Made by a program: the position numbers and the translations under genes. The notes beneath the pieces are model-generated. The model was not told where the DNA came from. It made no database searches and saw only the letters and a list, made by a program, of their open reading frames with translations. Positions 46,070 through 58,299 of a DNA stretch of 64,000 nt are shown in pieces; position 1 is the first letter of the stretch, and the number at the start of each line of letters is the position of its first letter. This stretch comes from Microcebus murinus (lineage: Eukaryota; Chordata; Mammalia; Primates; Cheirogaleidae), in assembly GCF_040939455.1 (NCBI RefSeq), contig NC_134108.1, positions 88,642,001 to 88,706,000 of the forward strand, given 5' to 3'.

Positions 46070-47085
46070 TCATTAATTTAGCAGGTTATGCCAGGCACTG
46101 TTTCATGTTCTACTTATTCAGCAATGAACAAAACAGACATAGTCACTATCATTATGGAACTCACTATGTAGTAAGGGAGATAAGCATTAAGCAAACATAC
46201 AAAATTTTAAAAGTGCAATAAACTCTAAAAGTCAGTAGTGGATATGGTATTAATAAAAGAGAATAATGTGAAAACGTGTAAGAGAAGGCCTCTATGAAAA
46301 AGTGGCACTTAAACAGATTTATTAGATTATAGTGAACTAGGTGGACATATAGAGGAAGGAGCTCAGAGTGTTGGGGAAGAGAGCTATAGGCACAGTGTAG
46401 AGCAAGTGCAAAGGCTGTGAGGTAGAAAAAAGAAGCTTAATGTCTTAGTGTCTGAGAGATAAGAGTAGTTGGAGAAAATGAACAAGGAGAATGAAGAGAA
46501 ATGATATTGAATAAATATTCATAGATCAAATCATGCAGGACCTTATGGTCATTATCACTTTTTGGCTTTAAGTGCCATAGGAATACTAAGAGATTTTAAA
46601 CCAGGATGGTTAATCCTTTTCTTTTTTAAAAATCACTCTGGTCACTACATGGAAAATGAATGGAGGTAGTCAAGAAAGGAAAGAAGATGAATATGCTAGG
46701 CAAGGGATGATGGTAGTTTGTATAACCGTGTTTTCTTGTGTGAGAAATTAGGTAAAGAGATTACAACAATTACTAAATGGAAATAATACAGGAAGAGCAG
46801 GTTTGAGGATTAGAATTCAAAAGTTTGGTCTTGGACACATTATATTTGAGATGATTGTGAGAAATATGAAAGAGATAGGCAGTGTAATATAGGTATCAAG
46901 AGAAGGAACTCCAGCCTGAGCTAGAGATAAGAATTTGAGTTGTTTGCCTAAAAGTGCTACTGGAAGCCAAAGGAATGCATGAGATTACCAAAGGAAAATG
47001 TGCAGGGAAGGAAGGGAGGAGGGAAGGAAGGGAAGAAGCAAACTAAGATGGAGCCTTGGTAACTCCAACATTAGAGGTCTGTGGA
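46070..47085 (+). repeat. Diverged LINE-2
   Basis: 'GCCAGGCACTGTTTCATG' and 'CAGCAATGAACAAAACAGACA' are followed by 'GAGCAAGTGCAAAGGCTGTGAGG', 'ATCATGCAGGACCTTATGG', 'AAAATCACTCTGGTC' and 'GAGCCTTGGTAACTCC'. The blocks are collinear with an ancient L2-type repeat. Orientation is uncertain. Confidence 0.5.
47000..47040. repeat. GGAA-rich low-complexity tract
   Basis: Purine-only GGAAGGAAGG-type run. Confidence 0.8.
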
Positions 47086-48214
47086 AAAGGGCCACTTCTA
47101 TCTAACTAATCCCAAAAAACCTGACATTGGTGAGACATGCCAAGTATAGTCAACCAATAGATGAGAAGAATGAGAGCCCCTATTGTAGGGTAAAGTGTAA
47201 ACCCTAAAGTTGTGTTATTAACAGATAAATTTACAGCTCTATGTACGTCATAGCCCAATAAATATGGTTCAGTTATTGACTGATCATTGTATATCAAACA
47301 TTATACAATAATCCATATACTTTGCATGCATTAGAAGACAATGGGCTTTAGAGAACAATGGCTAAGCACAAGCTGCAAAGTTTAAAAAAAGATCTACAAC
47401 CTTGGTGCCAAGTAGCAGTGCCAGCAGCACTCTAACAGCAAGAAACTAGGACAGCAGGGGATGTCAGACTCCAAATTCCAGCATGTAGAAGACTGACTCC
47501 TTCTATCTCCCACTTTGAACTAAGTAAGATCCCAGGATTCTTTGCCAGTTCTAGGTGGGGAAGCCTCAAGAAAAGGAAGCTAGATTTTGGCTAATAGGGC
47601 AAAAGGGTACTTAGGTGAGATATGATCATAAGTGTACCCAAAGCCAATAGAATGGATCATATGGGTTAAATATATAACTAGCATATTAAATTAGCTTACT
47701 CAGTAGGGTTCAACCTAAATATACTTCTTTTTCTTCTTACTGCTATCTTTCTAGTCTGTTCTATTGTATCTCCCATTCCTTTGGTAGGTTGCAGAGGGGG
47801 CAAGCTCTTATTTCATAAAGAATGGAACAAGAGTGTTTCCTAATGACCAGGGCTGACATGTAGGAGCTATAGGCAAAAGCATCTTAATAGGACCCTGTCC
47901 TTCAAGGGCTGCCTGCAGGGGTGAGACTACAGCATCAGGGAGAAGCTGTACAGATATACTGAAACAGGAAGTTGGGGTCATGCCTTCTAGGCTAACAAAT
48001 CTCTTCAAATAAATCCTCCTCAAGATCAGTTTAAACCTCAGATTCTCTCTTACTTGTGACCATTATGTTTCATGTAGCCTTGGCTACTTCTTAGCAAGTC
48101 ATTCCATTTAGAACATTTGGGATCTTGTCACTTATTATTTTCAGCATTGAGTTTCCATCCAGAACTCCTAAACAAGATGGTAATCTGTTAAACAAATCCA
48201 TTGTCATAAAAGAC

Positions 48215-48345
48215 ATTATCTCCATTTTCCAAATGAGAAAACTGAGGCTCAGAGTATGTGACTTGCCCCAGCCACAAGTCTAACAAGTGACAAAGCAAGA
48301 TTTACACTAAGCTCTGTTGAACCCCTAAATTGTTTCAGTTATACC
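48215..48345 (-). repeat. MIR SINE fragment
   Basis: 'TTTTCCAAATGAGAAAACTGAGG' followed by 'CTCAGAGTATGTGACTTGCCC' is the reverse complement of the MIR core. Confidence 0.75.
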
Positions 48346-48528
48346 GCAGTGATCTGTGTTTAAGAAATCAAGCCAGATAGAGTATAATTTAGAACCTATC
48401 ATATTAATTAATTTGCATGTAACAGATTAAAGTAATGACTATTTTTCAACCAGAGGTGTGGATCAGAACCACTTTTTTAAACTATAGATGCCAAAACCTC
48501 CATCTTATAATTCTGATTCAAAAGTCTG

Positions 48529-48858
48529 GGCCGGGTGCAGTGGCTCACACCTGTAATCCTAGCACTTTGGGAGGCCGAGGTGGGCGGATTGCTCAAGGTC
48601 AGGAGTTCGAAACCAGCCTGAGCAAGACCTCGTCTCTACCAAAAATAGAAAGAAATTAATTGACCAACTAAAAATATATATACAAAAAAAAAATTAGCCG
48701 GGCATGGTGGCGCATGCCTGTAGTCCCAGCTACTCGGGAGGCTGAGGCAGAAGGATCGCTGAGCCCCGGAGATTGAGGTTGCTGTGAGCCAGGCTGACGC
48801 CACAGCACTCACTCTAGCCTGGGCAACAAAGTGAGACTCTGTCTCAAAAAAAAAAAAA
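48529..48858 (+). mobile_element. Alu SINE
   Basis: It starts GGCCGGGTGCAGTGG and ends in an A tail, between AAAAGTCTG duplications. It splits an older hAT-like MER copy ('CAGAACCACTTTTTTAAAC' to the left). Confidence 0.9.
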
Positions 48859-48899
48859 AAAGTCTGAGACAAGGTTTGTAAATCTATATCTATTTTAAT

Positions 48900-49680
48900 A
48901 TTTAATGTGGAAACTCCTGGGTTAAATATTCAGCTTAAACTTAATATGTTATGTGAAACTGTCTTAGAGTCTACTGGAGCTTTTAATGAATAAACTTGTT
49001 AACAAATATGCAAACTTAGAAGTGGAAGCAGATGAAGGACATTTGTTTAAGGTAAAATGGGAGTGAGAAATTATATTGTTGGAGTACAAATCACTCAGGC
49101 ACACAAAGAATAAGAGGGCTCTTTCTGTATGCAAATTATAAAACCAGAACAGAGGCAAGTAAAGCACTGATTATGGACTTGAACTAACTTGACATCTGCT
49201 TGAATTTGATCAAAGTATAGCATACGTAAGTTACTAATATACCTTACATCTTCATCTCTTCAAAAGCAAAGGAAGAACTAGCAAGATTTCTTACTTAAAA
49301 TGGCATTCATTAACATTCCTTAATGTTGCCTCTCCTAACTTTTCACTAATGTACTTACACAAACAGAAAAAAATGAAAAAACACCACCACCTGAAATTAA
49401 GATTGACAAACAACTTAAAGCTAACATCGCAAAAGTATCTCCATAAGGCATAGGAGAGATTAATTCAGTGGAAATGAAATGCCTGAGTACATTTTTTTTC
49501 CTCAACCTGTCCTCCAAGCATAAATCTGAGAAACAGATTCAGTCATGACTCAAATGGACAAAGAGACTGAAAAATAACAATTCAACATCTTGCCTATTGA
49601 AAAAGAGTGGAATAGACAGCACCTCTTTCAAAAATAAGGAGAAAAGAACCAACATAAGACCTATAAAATATTATTTCTCA
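48900..49680. other. Unassigned stretch
   Basis: No recognised gene or repeat apart from the end of the older hAT-like copy split by the Alu. Confidence 0.4.
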
Positions 49681-49689
49681 AAAAAATTA

Positions 49690-50020
49690 AGATTGTAGAT
49701 TTTTTTCTAAATACCACTTTATCTATATCCTACAAGTTTTGCTATGTATTTTTATTATTATTCAGTTCTAAAAAGTTTGCAACTCATGAGTTATTTGAGA
49801 ATGAGTTTTCAGTTTCCAAACACTTTTTCATTCTATTTTCCTTTTATTAATTTCTAATTGTTTTAAGATATGGGAAAATGCTCCATATGATGTCTATTTT
49901 TTGAAATTTGTTGAGACTACTTAAGAGGTAATATGTGGTCAATGTGTACTTGAAAAGTATATTTTATCTTGTATGTTTGATTTTTATGATTTATCTTTAG
50001 GTCAATATTATTCACCTATA
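49690..50020 (-). repeat. Old L1 ORF2 fragment
   Basis: 'TCTATATCCTACAAGTTTTG', 'TTGTTGAGACTACTTAAGAGG' and 'GTGGTCAATGTGTACTTG' follow the order of the antisense L1 ORF2 region. All frames are broken. Confidence 0.6.
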
Positions 50021-50099
50021 GCCAGTCCAGAGATAACATAAAACAGAAAAATTACAAAATACCATATTGCCAAGAGTAAATGGGAAAGTTAAACTATGG

Positions 50100-50256
50100 A
50101 CCAGACAACATAGTTTCAGATTTCAGAGGGAACATGACCATACCAACAACTTAATTTTGGACTCCTAGCTTCTAAAACTGGGACAACAATTTCCGTTGTT
50201 GTAAGCCACCCAGTTTGTGGTACTTTGCTACATCATCCCTAGGAAATTAACACAGA
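50100..50256 (+). repeat. MLT1-type LTR 3' end
   Basis: 'GACTCCTAGCTTCTAAAACTGGG', 'ATTTCCGTTGTTGTAAGCC' and 'ACCCAGTTTGTGGTAC' match the conserved 3' part of MLT1 LTRs. Confidence 0.65.
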
Positions 50257-50329
50257 GATGTTTGCAGATACAACTTAGTGAACATAAAGAGTTCACAACA
50301 GCATCAAAATGTAGGAAAATTCAAAATAA

Positions 50330-50440
50330 TATTTTTAAATTAAAAGTGGGATGAAGATCTAGCTAGAAACACTGAATGCCAGAATAAAATTGAGTGAAAA
50401 ACTGGAATCCATTTGTGCTCATTGCTGGAAGGAATATATG
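50330..50440. repeat. Left arm of a 1.1-kb-spaced inverted repeat
   Basis: Its reverse complement aligns with 51,540-51,645 over about 100 bp at roughly 80 percent identity by eye, for example 'CAAATGGATTCCAGTTTTTC'. I do not recognise the family. Confidence 0.7.
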
Positions 50441-51539
50441 GAAGCCTCATATATTTTGACCAGAAGTTTCTGCGTTAGTTAATTAAGAGAGCTTCTGGAA
50501 GGATTCTTTCATATTGGTTGATTCTCAAAGGTCTTCAGTTTAAAACTCTTCATATAACTCTGGGGTTTCAAGTGGGTCTCCATAGATACATACAGCAATT
50601 AAAAACTAGCTCTAGATATGCCATAGATAAATCTCAAAAATATGTTAACTAAAAATCAAAATAAATAGGGAAAGTACACATATATCAACACAATAGGACA
50701 TGGCCTGATCAGCTGCTTTCCCTCTGGTGGGCACCAGCAACAGTGTCCAAGCTCGAATGTAGCAGAAATAATTCTTACACATTTGGAGGCAGGCCTATAA
50801 AAAGACCACAGACTATCTCTTGCAGCATCACACTGTTGAGAAGCATGACATTCAATGAGTTGGGGTGATTTAAGTTAAAAATTCAACAACAACTTATAAA
50901 GTTTTGAAGATCCCCAGTCCTGTGTTCTTCGTTTAGATATTATTCTCCCATTCATTTGAGACTGTAAGCTCCTCAAAGCAGGCATCAGTGTTCTATCTCC
51001 ATATCCTTGATGCAACACTGGGCAGAATGCCATGCCTACCACAATGTTTAACACTTGATAGACCCTCAACAGTATTTAAGAATTTAAATTTTTAATAATT
51101 CAAGATTCTAACAATCTTGCCTCAAAAATACTACACAAAGATTTAAGAGAATGAGGTCAAACTAATTTTACTCATTAAAAATGAGGGGAAACAAAACCTA
51201 AGACTGGTATCTTGGTATCCATAAGCAGGTTTGTATCATAGCTTTATTGTTGCTCATTTTAAGACTGAGGTTATTAAAGAATAATTCCAAGAATATTTCA
51301 ATTGAGATTATTATTCAACAATTTATAATATCCCTTTGAAACTGCATAACAATGTTACTAGTCATTTCTTAATAGGAACTTGTGATAGAAGTTTCATCCA
51401 CGTCTGTCACATGCTATTTAAAATCTGCCAGGACTCAATACCAAGCCTTTGTTTATCCTTCTTCTTGGAATGTTTATAACTCTGGAAAATCTCCCTCACT
51501 TTTTTTATCTCCCTCTGGATCATTTTTTACTTTTCAAGA

Positions 51540-51645
51540 CTAAGCACTGGCAATGAGTTCAAATGGATTCCAGTTTTTCACTCAATGGTATTCTGATTTA
51601 CATTCCCTGTTTCCAGCTAGATCTTTATTTCACTTTTAATTTGCA
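51540..51645. repeat. Right arm of the inverted repeat
   Basis: Partner of 50,330-50,440. Shared blocks are GGCAATGAG/AGCAATGAG, the 20-bp identity around 51,561 and 'AGCTAGATCTT', then 'CACTTTTAATTT'. Confidence 0.7.
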
Positions 51646-52626
51646 ACCGTTTCTAAAGCTTCATCTATTCAGTCTTGTTCCTTCCTTTTTCTGTAGCGGT
51701 CACTACACTTCTGAACTTGATGTGTATCATTCCTATGCATATTTTCTAATGTCTACATATGCATATCCATAACGAAATAGATTCTATTGTTTGGGTATTT
51801 TAAAAAGTGTATATAAATAAATTAGTTTTGCCTTACTCTTAACATTGGTTTTGAAATTTATTCCACATATATGTTGAGCTAGTTATTTATTTTAATGAAT
51901 ATATAATATTCTATTCTCTCTATAATTGACAATTTATATTATTCATTCTCCAAATAGAGGGCACTTAGGATAAGAAATAGACATGGAAAGGTTACTTGGA
52001 GGTGATATTTGTATTAGATCCTGAAGGAGGTGAGAGTTCTTTAGGGAAAAAATATTTCTGTATTTTTTACTTAAAAGGCTTATTTATTCATCTCAAGTGA
52101 TGGTGTACAAAAATGAGAAGTATATTCTTCCTAAATATTTTTATATATTCTATTAAGAGGGTCTTAGAATGATAAACAATATCCTTTAAAATAAACTTAA
52201 ATAAGCCAACTAAGCACTTATTCAGGAAATATTCATCAAATAATTACTATATGCCAGGCCCTGTGTTAGAAATTGAACTAAAAAAAAAAAAAAAATGAAG
52301 CCATTCTTTGCCTAGAGAAGTCTGTTATCACTTTGACCAAATATAAATTAACAGAATTTCCTCCTTTGTCTTCAAACTGGAAGCCAATAGATAGGTTAAA
52401 TGGATAACAGAATTCTCTATAATGTAGTAATGCCAACACAAACACTTTTAGCCTCAGAAAAGTTTCTAAGACCCTACATAATTCCATGCACAGTCAGAGA
52501 TCAGTGAGAATCACCAAAAGGACTCAGTATCTAGTAGCCTTTTCTTCTGGCCTAAGGCCTAGACCTTTCATGATCATAGGCTAAAAGTGAAGAATACTAG
52601 GGAAACATTAAGAAATAAGGATATTG
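51646..52626. other. Unassigned, traces of old LINE sequence
   Basis: 'ATTACTATATGCCAGGCCCTG' at about 52,240 is a short L2-like end. No gene seen. Confidence 0.4.
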
Positions 52627-52789
52627 CTGGGTGCATTGGCTCACACCTGTAATCCCAGCCACTCAAGAGGCAGAGGCAGGAGGGTTGCTTAAGCCCAAGT
52701 GTTCAAGGCTGCAGTGACCTATGATCATGCCATTTGCACTCCAACCTGGGCAACAGAGTGAGACTCGGTCTCCAAAAAATAAAAATAAA
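52627..52789 (+). mobile_element. Free Alu monomer (FLAM-like)
   Basis: Single monomer GCTGGGTGCATTGGC to an AAAATAAAAATAAAA tail. The flanks 'AAATAAGGATAT' and 'AAATGAGGATAT' are a one-mismatch duplication. Confidence 0.85.
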
Positions 52790-52799
52790 AAATGAGGAT

Positions 52800-54700
52800 A
52801 TGTACTAGGCATGACATGTTTAGCTATGTTTTTATGTTTTAGATTTTCTTTTTCAAGCCAACTCTGAAATGAGGGCTGTTCTTCTTATTTTTTAATCCCC
52901 ACTCAGATACAATACTAACTCCAGCATGTATTGACAGTCAGCACATTTGTCCTTTTATTATCTCATCCAATCAATCCAACAACCAAGAAATCTCGAATCT
53001 CTTTCTCATCTAGAAGAATTCAGCATGTTTCCTTCACTCTGCAAGATAGCTGGGCCATTATAAAAACTGCTTCTTCCTTTAGCATTTTCATATGCCAAAA
53101 TGGGAAGAAGTTAAATGGTGCAAGTTATCAAACTGCCTCTAGCTAAAAAAGGGAAGACAAATAAAATTGGCCTCAAAAAATCCACAAGACAGGTCACAGT
53201 TCTTTGAGTTCCACCTTCCTCTATAGGAATGAATATTAGGTACGATAATAAGTATGTCAAGGTCATGTTTACCTAATTCTAATGAAGCAAATCATAAATC
53301 TCAAATTGTTAACCATCTACAGGGAATGAGTGGATCTTTTTGTTCAGAAGCCAAGTAATTAAAGTGGAAAAATGTGTTTAGTGTTAAAAGAAACCAGAGT
53401 GTTACTATATTAGATAAGGGAACAGTCCATGACCACATAATGTCATTAATGTGATCGGAAATTATGTGGTCTTTTAAATTGCTTTATTTCCCTCAGCAGA
53501 ATATTAATTTCAGGTGAGTAATTTAAATTGCATTAGCAGCAGACTCCTTAAGATGACACTTCATTTAGTTTGAAAGTTGCTGCTATTTAAGATATTCCCC
53601 CAGTCTGCCATTTCACTCTAGCACTAACTTGTGCCAGATTGTGTATTGTTTTTTCAAAATACCATGGGGGTGTCAAATGCTTTATTGCAAACCTGCTGCT
53701 TTATGGGAATATGCAATGTAAATAAACCAGAGAGACAATTCTGTAAATTGCCCTATTTTAGATGGAAAACATTTCAATTAGATGTATGAAATCAACTGAC
53801 AGTTTTATGAACCAAATCAGTTTGGAAATATCCTTCACATGCACTACATATCATCATATTTTCAGAGACCATATGGTATAAAGTAGATCTACAAGATCTT
53901 CAAGGACAGGCAAACTTACAGTCAGCATGAATCTCAATCCCAGTGCCTATGTCTCCTTCACAGTAGAGAAACTTTCAAATTTGCTTACTTGGTAGAAAGG
54001 AGGTATCAAAATAAATTTTTTTAAAGAAAGAAATCATCATGGTATTTTCCTTAAAAACAAGATAAAAGCACATTCCGATATTCTTCCATGGATCATCAAT
54101 CCGGTAACTCAAATACAGACAGACCATCAGAGCATGGGCCAAATGGGTGATAAGGGCTATAGGGTTAAGGATATGTTTACATAAGCAATGCTTTTTTAGG
54201 AGCCTTAAATACCAACTCACAACATGAATAATCATTTGCAGGAGAATAACAGTTTCATGGATGACTGAATGAAATTATTAAATGGTTCAAGGAACTTCAC
54301 ACTAGTAGCAAATATATTACACAATTTGAATTTACCTTTGACCTCCCAATTCCTTCTCAAATAAAGGGAAGGATAAGTTCTTAATTGGATATCACAAAGT
54401 CATTTGTTCAATTTCCCCCTCTTTGTCAAATAACCCTATTTTTTCTCCTTTTCTGTCCTTTATTTTCCATTATAAACAGTTTATAAGCACAATGTGTAAT
54501 GTTTTTTGTTTTTTGTTTTTTTTTTTTACAATACAGGACCTTTGCTTTCCCAACCAATTCCCTGTGACTTGCTTTCCTTTTTCTGATACACTCTCTATTA
54601 TAATCTGTGACACCTCTCTCCTATGACTTGCACACTCCCTGAATTTTGCTTTCTGGCTGCTGCTTTCCTATGCTATCATTGCTTTTTTCTTTTTTTTTAA
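52800..54700. other. AT-rich stretch without recognised features
   Basis: No gene, RNA or named repeat found. Confidence 0.45.
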
Positions 54701-54715
54701 TTGAAAAAAAATTTT

Positions 54716-54874
54716 TTTTTTCTTAGAGACAGGGTCTCATTCTGTCACCCCGGTCTGGAATACAGTATACAATCATAGTTCACTGTAACCTCAAACTCTC
54801 TGGGCTCAAGCAATCCTCTCACCTCAGCCTCTCAAAGTGCGCGGATTACAGACATGAGCCACAGCACCCAGACT
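54716..54874 (-). mobile_element. Free Alu monomer (FLAM-like)
   Basis: T run, then 'AGAGACAGGGTCTCATTCTG' to 'CATGAGCCACAGCACCCAG'. 'TGCTTTTT' on both sides is a probable duplication. Confidence 0.8.
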
Positions 54875-54879
54875 GCTTT

Positions 54880-56340
54880 TTGCTTTCAAGTTATCAGTGA
54901 CTTTTAGCTACCCGCTGAATCAAGTTCACATATTTCAGAGCCATCTTCCCAGCAATAAAGTTTCAGGCCACAGATTCCACTCCAGCTGACCACTGACTTG
55001 ACTAAGCATATCTTTCAAATTCTCATTTACTGCAGGATGAAACAATGAAACAAATTCTCTCCCCAGAAACACTACTATGGTTAAGTAAGAAGAAAAGCCC
55101 AGCCTTCCCAGCAGGAGCAACATTCCCAAACCCTAAATTCACAGCACTTCCTGTTTACTTCTCTGTGAATTATCTCTGCCACCTCCATGAAAACAACTAG
55201 AGACATGAGGTAGCAAAGCTGTCTACCACCCAAGGGGCTGCAGGGGATAAGTGCGCATTGCTCTAACATACTCGAAGGGAGAAATTGGAAAACCCTTAAG
55301 GAAATGATGACAAAGAAGGATCCAAATTGCACAGCAGGAGCCCAATAAACAAGCAAAGAACATGCAGCTCTGTGGGATGTTGAGAATAGATATTTCTCTA
55401 ATTATGGGTAATCCAAAGTTAGTCTTTGTTAAAAAATATAAGAAAAAGTAACCTAGAAAGAAGAAAATGCATTACCTTTCTTATATTAATCACAAATACA
55501 ATCATGTTTTATCCTTCAACAAAGACCTGCAAAATGCTCCAGAAAACTGATATATTTCTTTCTTTCATATTAGGGAAATGATATAAGGAACAGAGGGAAA
55601 TCATGAACAGTTTTAAGATTGTCTTAGCTATGGCAACTTTGTTGTATTTCCTTCCATTATGTGAGTTGCTTCTTTAAAAAAAAAATTATAGAGATGGGGA
55701 CTACTCTGAATGAGAAAGCCTTTAGTCCTAACCCCTGATAAATGTCATCCGACTCATCTGTCACTGTTCCCGTGACACACTGTGTAGCAAAAGGCAGCAG
55801 GACTCCGAAGAGTGACGTTGCACTCACGTGGGCTGAGCAGCCGTCAGAAATAACACCACTTAGTCCCAGGAACTAAAGGCAATTTGCAGGCTTATTTAAT
55901 TTTAGCCCATTTTCAAATGACACTATAAAGTTGTAAGAGAGCAGATACTGTCATCATAGCATGACCAATATAGAAACCAAGGCTCCAGAAGAAGAGGTGA
56001 ATGAAAGCCATTTGAAGGTCAAGGGATCAGGAACACAGCTATGCACCAGACCAGAACAGGAGAGGCTTCTGGCTTAAGACATGCCCCAGGCTGGCAGGGT
56101 GAACTTCTGGTGAGCCTCCTTTTCAACAGGAACCTTCCCTTTCCACTCTTTAACAAATAATACACACATCTCTAGCTTGAGATGATATCTAAAGTGGTCT
56201 GTGCCCAACTCTTCAACTATGGTCAGCCTATAACACAGCCTTTCAGAAAATTCCTTTCCCAAAGGAATATACCTTATTATTTTAAAATTCCTTTAGATTA
56301 GAGACAAAAATTTGCCCTTTAGGGATCCTATCTGACATAT
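54880..56340. other. Unassigned stretch
   Basis: No gene recognised; short frames at 54,935-55,356 and 56,074-56,262 lack motifs. Confidence 0.45.
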
Positions 56341-56344
56341 CAGA

Positions 56345-56566
56345 ATATGTTTTCAACATTTTATTGTGTTGTGATAAAATACACATAACATAAAATCTAT
56401 CATTTTAAGGATTTTTGGGTATACAGTTGAGTGGCATCAAGTACATTCACATAGCTGTGCAACTATAACCACTATCGATCTCCAGAACTTTTGCCAAAAT
56501 GGAACTCTGTACCCACTAAATGATAATTTCCCATTCTCCTACCCCAAACTTCTGAAAACCAACATT
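56345..56566 (-). repeat. Old L1 3' region, left piece
   Basis: 'TTGTGATAAAATACACATAAC', 'GTGGCATCAAGTACATTCAC' and 'CCAAAATGGAACTCTGTACCC' are antisense L1M 3' sequence. It continues at 57,327 after the LTR. Confidence 0.7.
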
Positions 56567-56570
56567 CTAC

Positions 56571-57322
56571 TGAACAGGCTGAAGGGGATCAAATAATGCC
56601 ACTCCAAAATATGCCACTTTGGCATAAGGATTTTTTGTTTTGTTTATTTATTCATTTATTTATCGGGACAGGATCTCGCTCTCACTCAAGCTGGAGTGCA
56701 GTGGTACAATCATGGTGCACTGTACCCTTGAACTCCTGGGCTCAAGCAATCCTTTTGCCTCAGCCGCCCAAAGTGCTGGGATTACAGGCATGAGCTGCCA
56801 CACCAGCCTGGCATAAGGAATAATTTAAGCTGAAGTTAACTGAGAAACAAAAGATACAAGAAGGGCATTCTGCCACTTCCCTTTCTGCCTAAAAGCAGGG
56901 CATAAATTTCCCTTTGTAAAAGTGACATAAGTTTTCATTTGGAAAGGTGTTTGCCTGTTGGCTACCAGCAAGGCCAGAATCAGCACCGAGATAAGAATGC
57001 ATAATAAACCTTACTAAACAGCCCCTATCTATCACATGTTTCCTAGTTACCTTCCTACAATTTACCATCCCTAGGAATCCAAACCCTCTTTTCCTTTTCT
57101 AGTCACTTCTCCACAACGTATCACCCTTTGTTAAAATGGTATATAAACCCCTAAGTCAAAGAGCTTTTTTGGGTTTTCACTTTTCTGTGAAGCCCCTGTG
57201 CATATACAAATATTAACATTTGCATGCCTTTCTCTTGTTAACCTGTCTTTTGTCAGTTTAATTAGCATACTCCTGATAGCAAACCAAAGAGTACAGAGGG
57301 AAGGTTTCTCTTCCCCTTTACA
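56571..57322 (+). repeat. ERV1-type solo LTR, TSD CTAC
   Basis: It begins TGAACAGGCTGAAGGGG and ends CCCCTTTACA. The exact flanks CTAC lie at 56567-56570 and 57323-57326. It splits an older L1 and is itself split by an Alu monomer. Confidence 0.88.
56631..56812 (-). mobile_element. Alu monomer inside the LTR
   Basis: (TTTA)n, then 'GGATCTCGCTCTCACTCAAG' to 'ATTACAGGCATGAGCTGCC'. 'TGGCATAAGGA' occurs on both sides. Confidence 0.85.
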
Positions 57323-57326
57323 CTAC

Positions 57327-57905
57327 TTTCTTTCTCTGTGAATTTGACTATTCTAGGTACCAAATGTAAGTGGAATCATACAGTATTTGTCTTGTGTGTC
57401 TGGCTTATTTCACTTAGCATAACGTCCTCAAGGTTCATTCATGATGTTGCATGTGTCTATTCTTTTTTAAGGATGAATAACATTCCACCGTATGTGTACA
57501 CTACGTTTTGTTTATCCATTCATTCTTCATTGGACATTTGTTTGTTTCCACATTTTGGCTATTGTAAATAATGCTGTCATAAAGGCTAGTGTGCAAAAAT
57601 CTGTTCAAGTCCCTGCTTTCAATTCTTTTGTGCATATACCCCCAAGTGAAATTGCTAGATAATGGTACTTTTATATTTAATTTGTTGAGGAACCACCATA
57701 ATGTTTTCCATAACAAGTGTAACATTTTACATTCCCATGAGCAATTCATAAGGGGTTCAATTTTTCCACAACCTCACTGATATTTCTTGTTTTCTGTTTT
57801 TTTGATAATAGCCGTGGGATTGGAGTGGTATCTCATTGTAGTGTTGATTTGCATTTACCTAATGATCAATGATGCTGAACATCTGATATATCAGATTTAT
57901 GGCTA
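57327..57905 (-). repeat. Old L1 3' region, right piece
   Basis: 'GTGGAATCATACAGTATTTG', 'CTTATTTCACTTAGCATAA', 'GTATCTCATTGTAGTGTTG' and 'TTTGCATTTACCTAATGAT' give the antisense order from 3' UTR into ORF2. Further L1-like sequence follows to about 58,290. Confidence 0.8.
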
Positions 57906-58299
57906 CTTTATTTCTTTAACTGTATTTACCTATTATTTTAGAGCTTTACTGATATATAATATATATGCAATAAAATATATGTTTTTAAATTATTCAATTT
58001 GGTAAATTTTGACATAAATGTGCACCTTTGAAACTATCACCAGACATTAACACAATGAACATATCCATCACTCCCCAGAGTTTCTTCCTGTCTCTTTATA
58101 ACCTTTCTCCCACACCCCTCTCTTTGCCTCATCCCTAAGCAAGCACTGATCATCTTCTTTCTGTCATTATATTAATAGATTCATTAGCATTTTCAAGAAA
58201 TTTATGCAAATAGAATTATAGAATGTGTACTATGAGGGCTATCTATGTTGTTGCATGAATCAATAATTCATTCCTTTTTATTGCTGTTTATTCCAAAAG

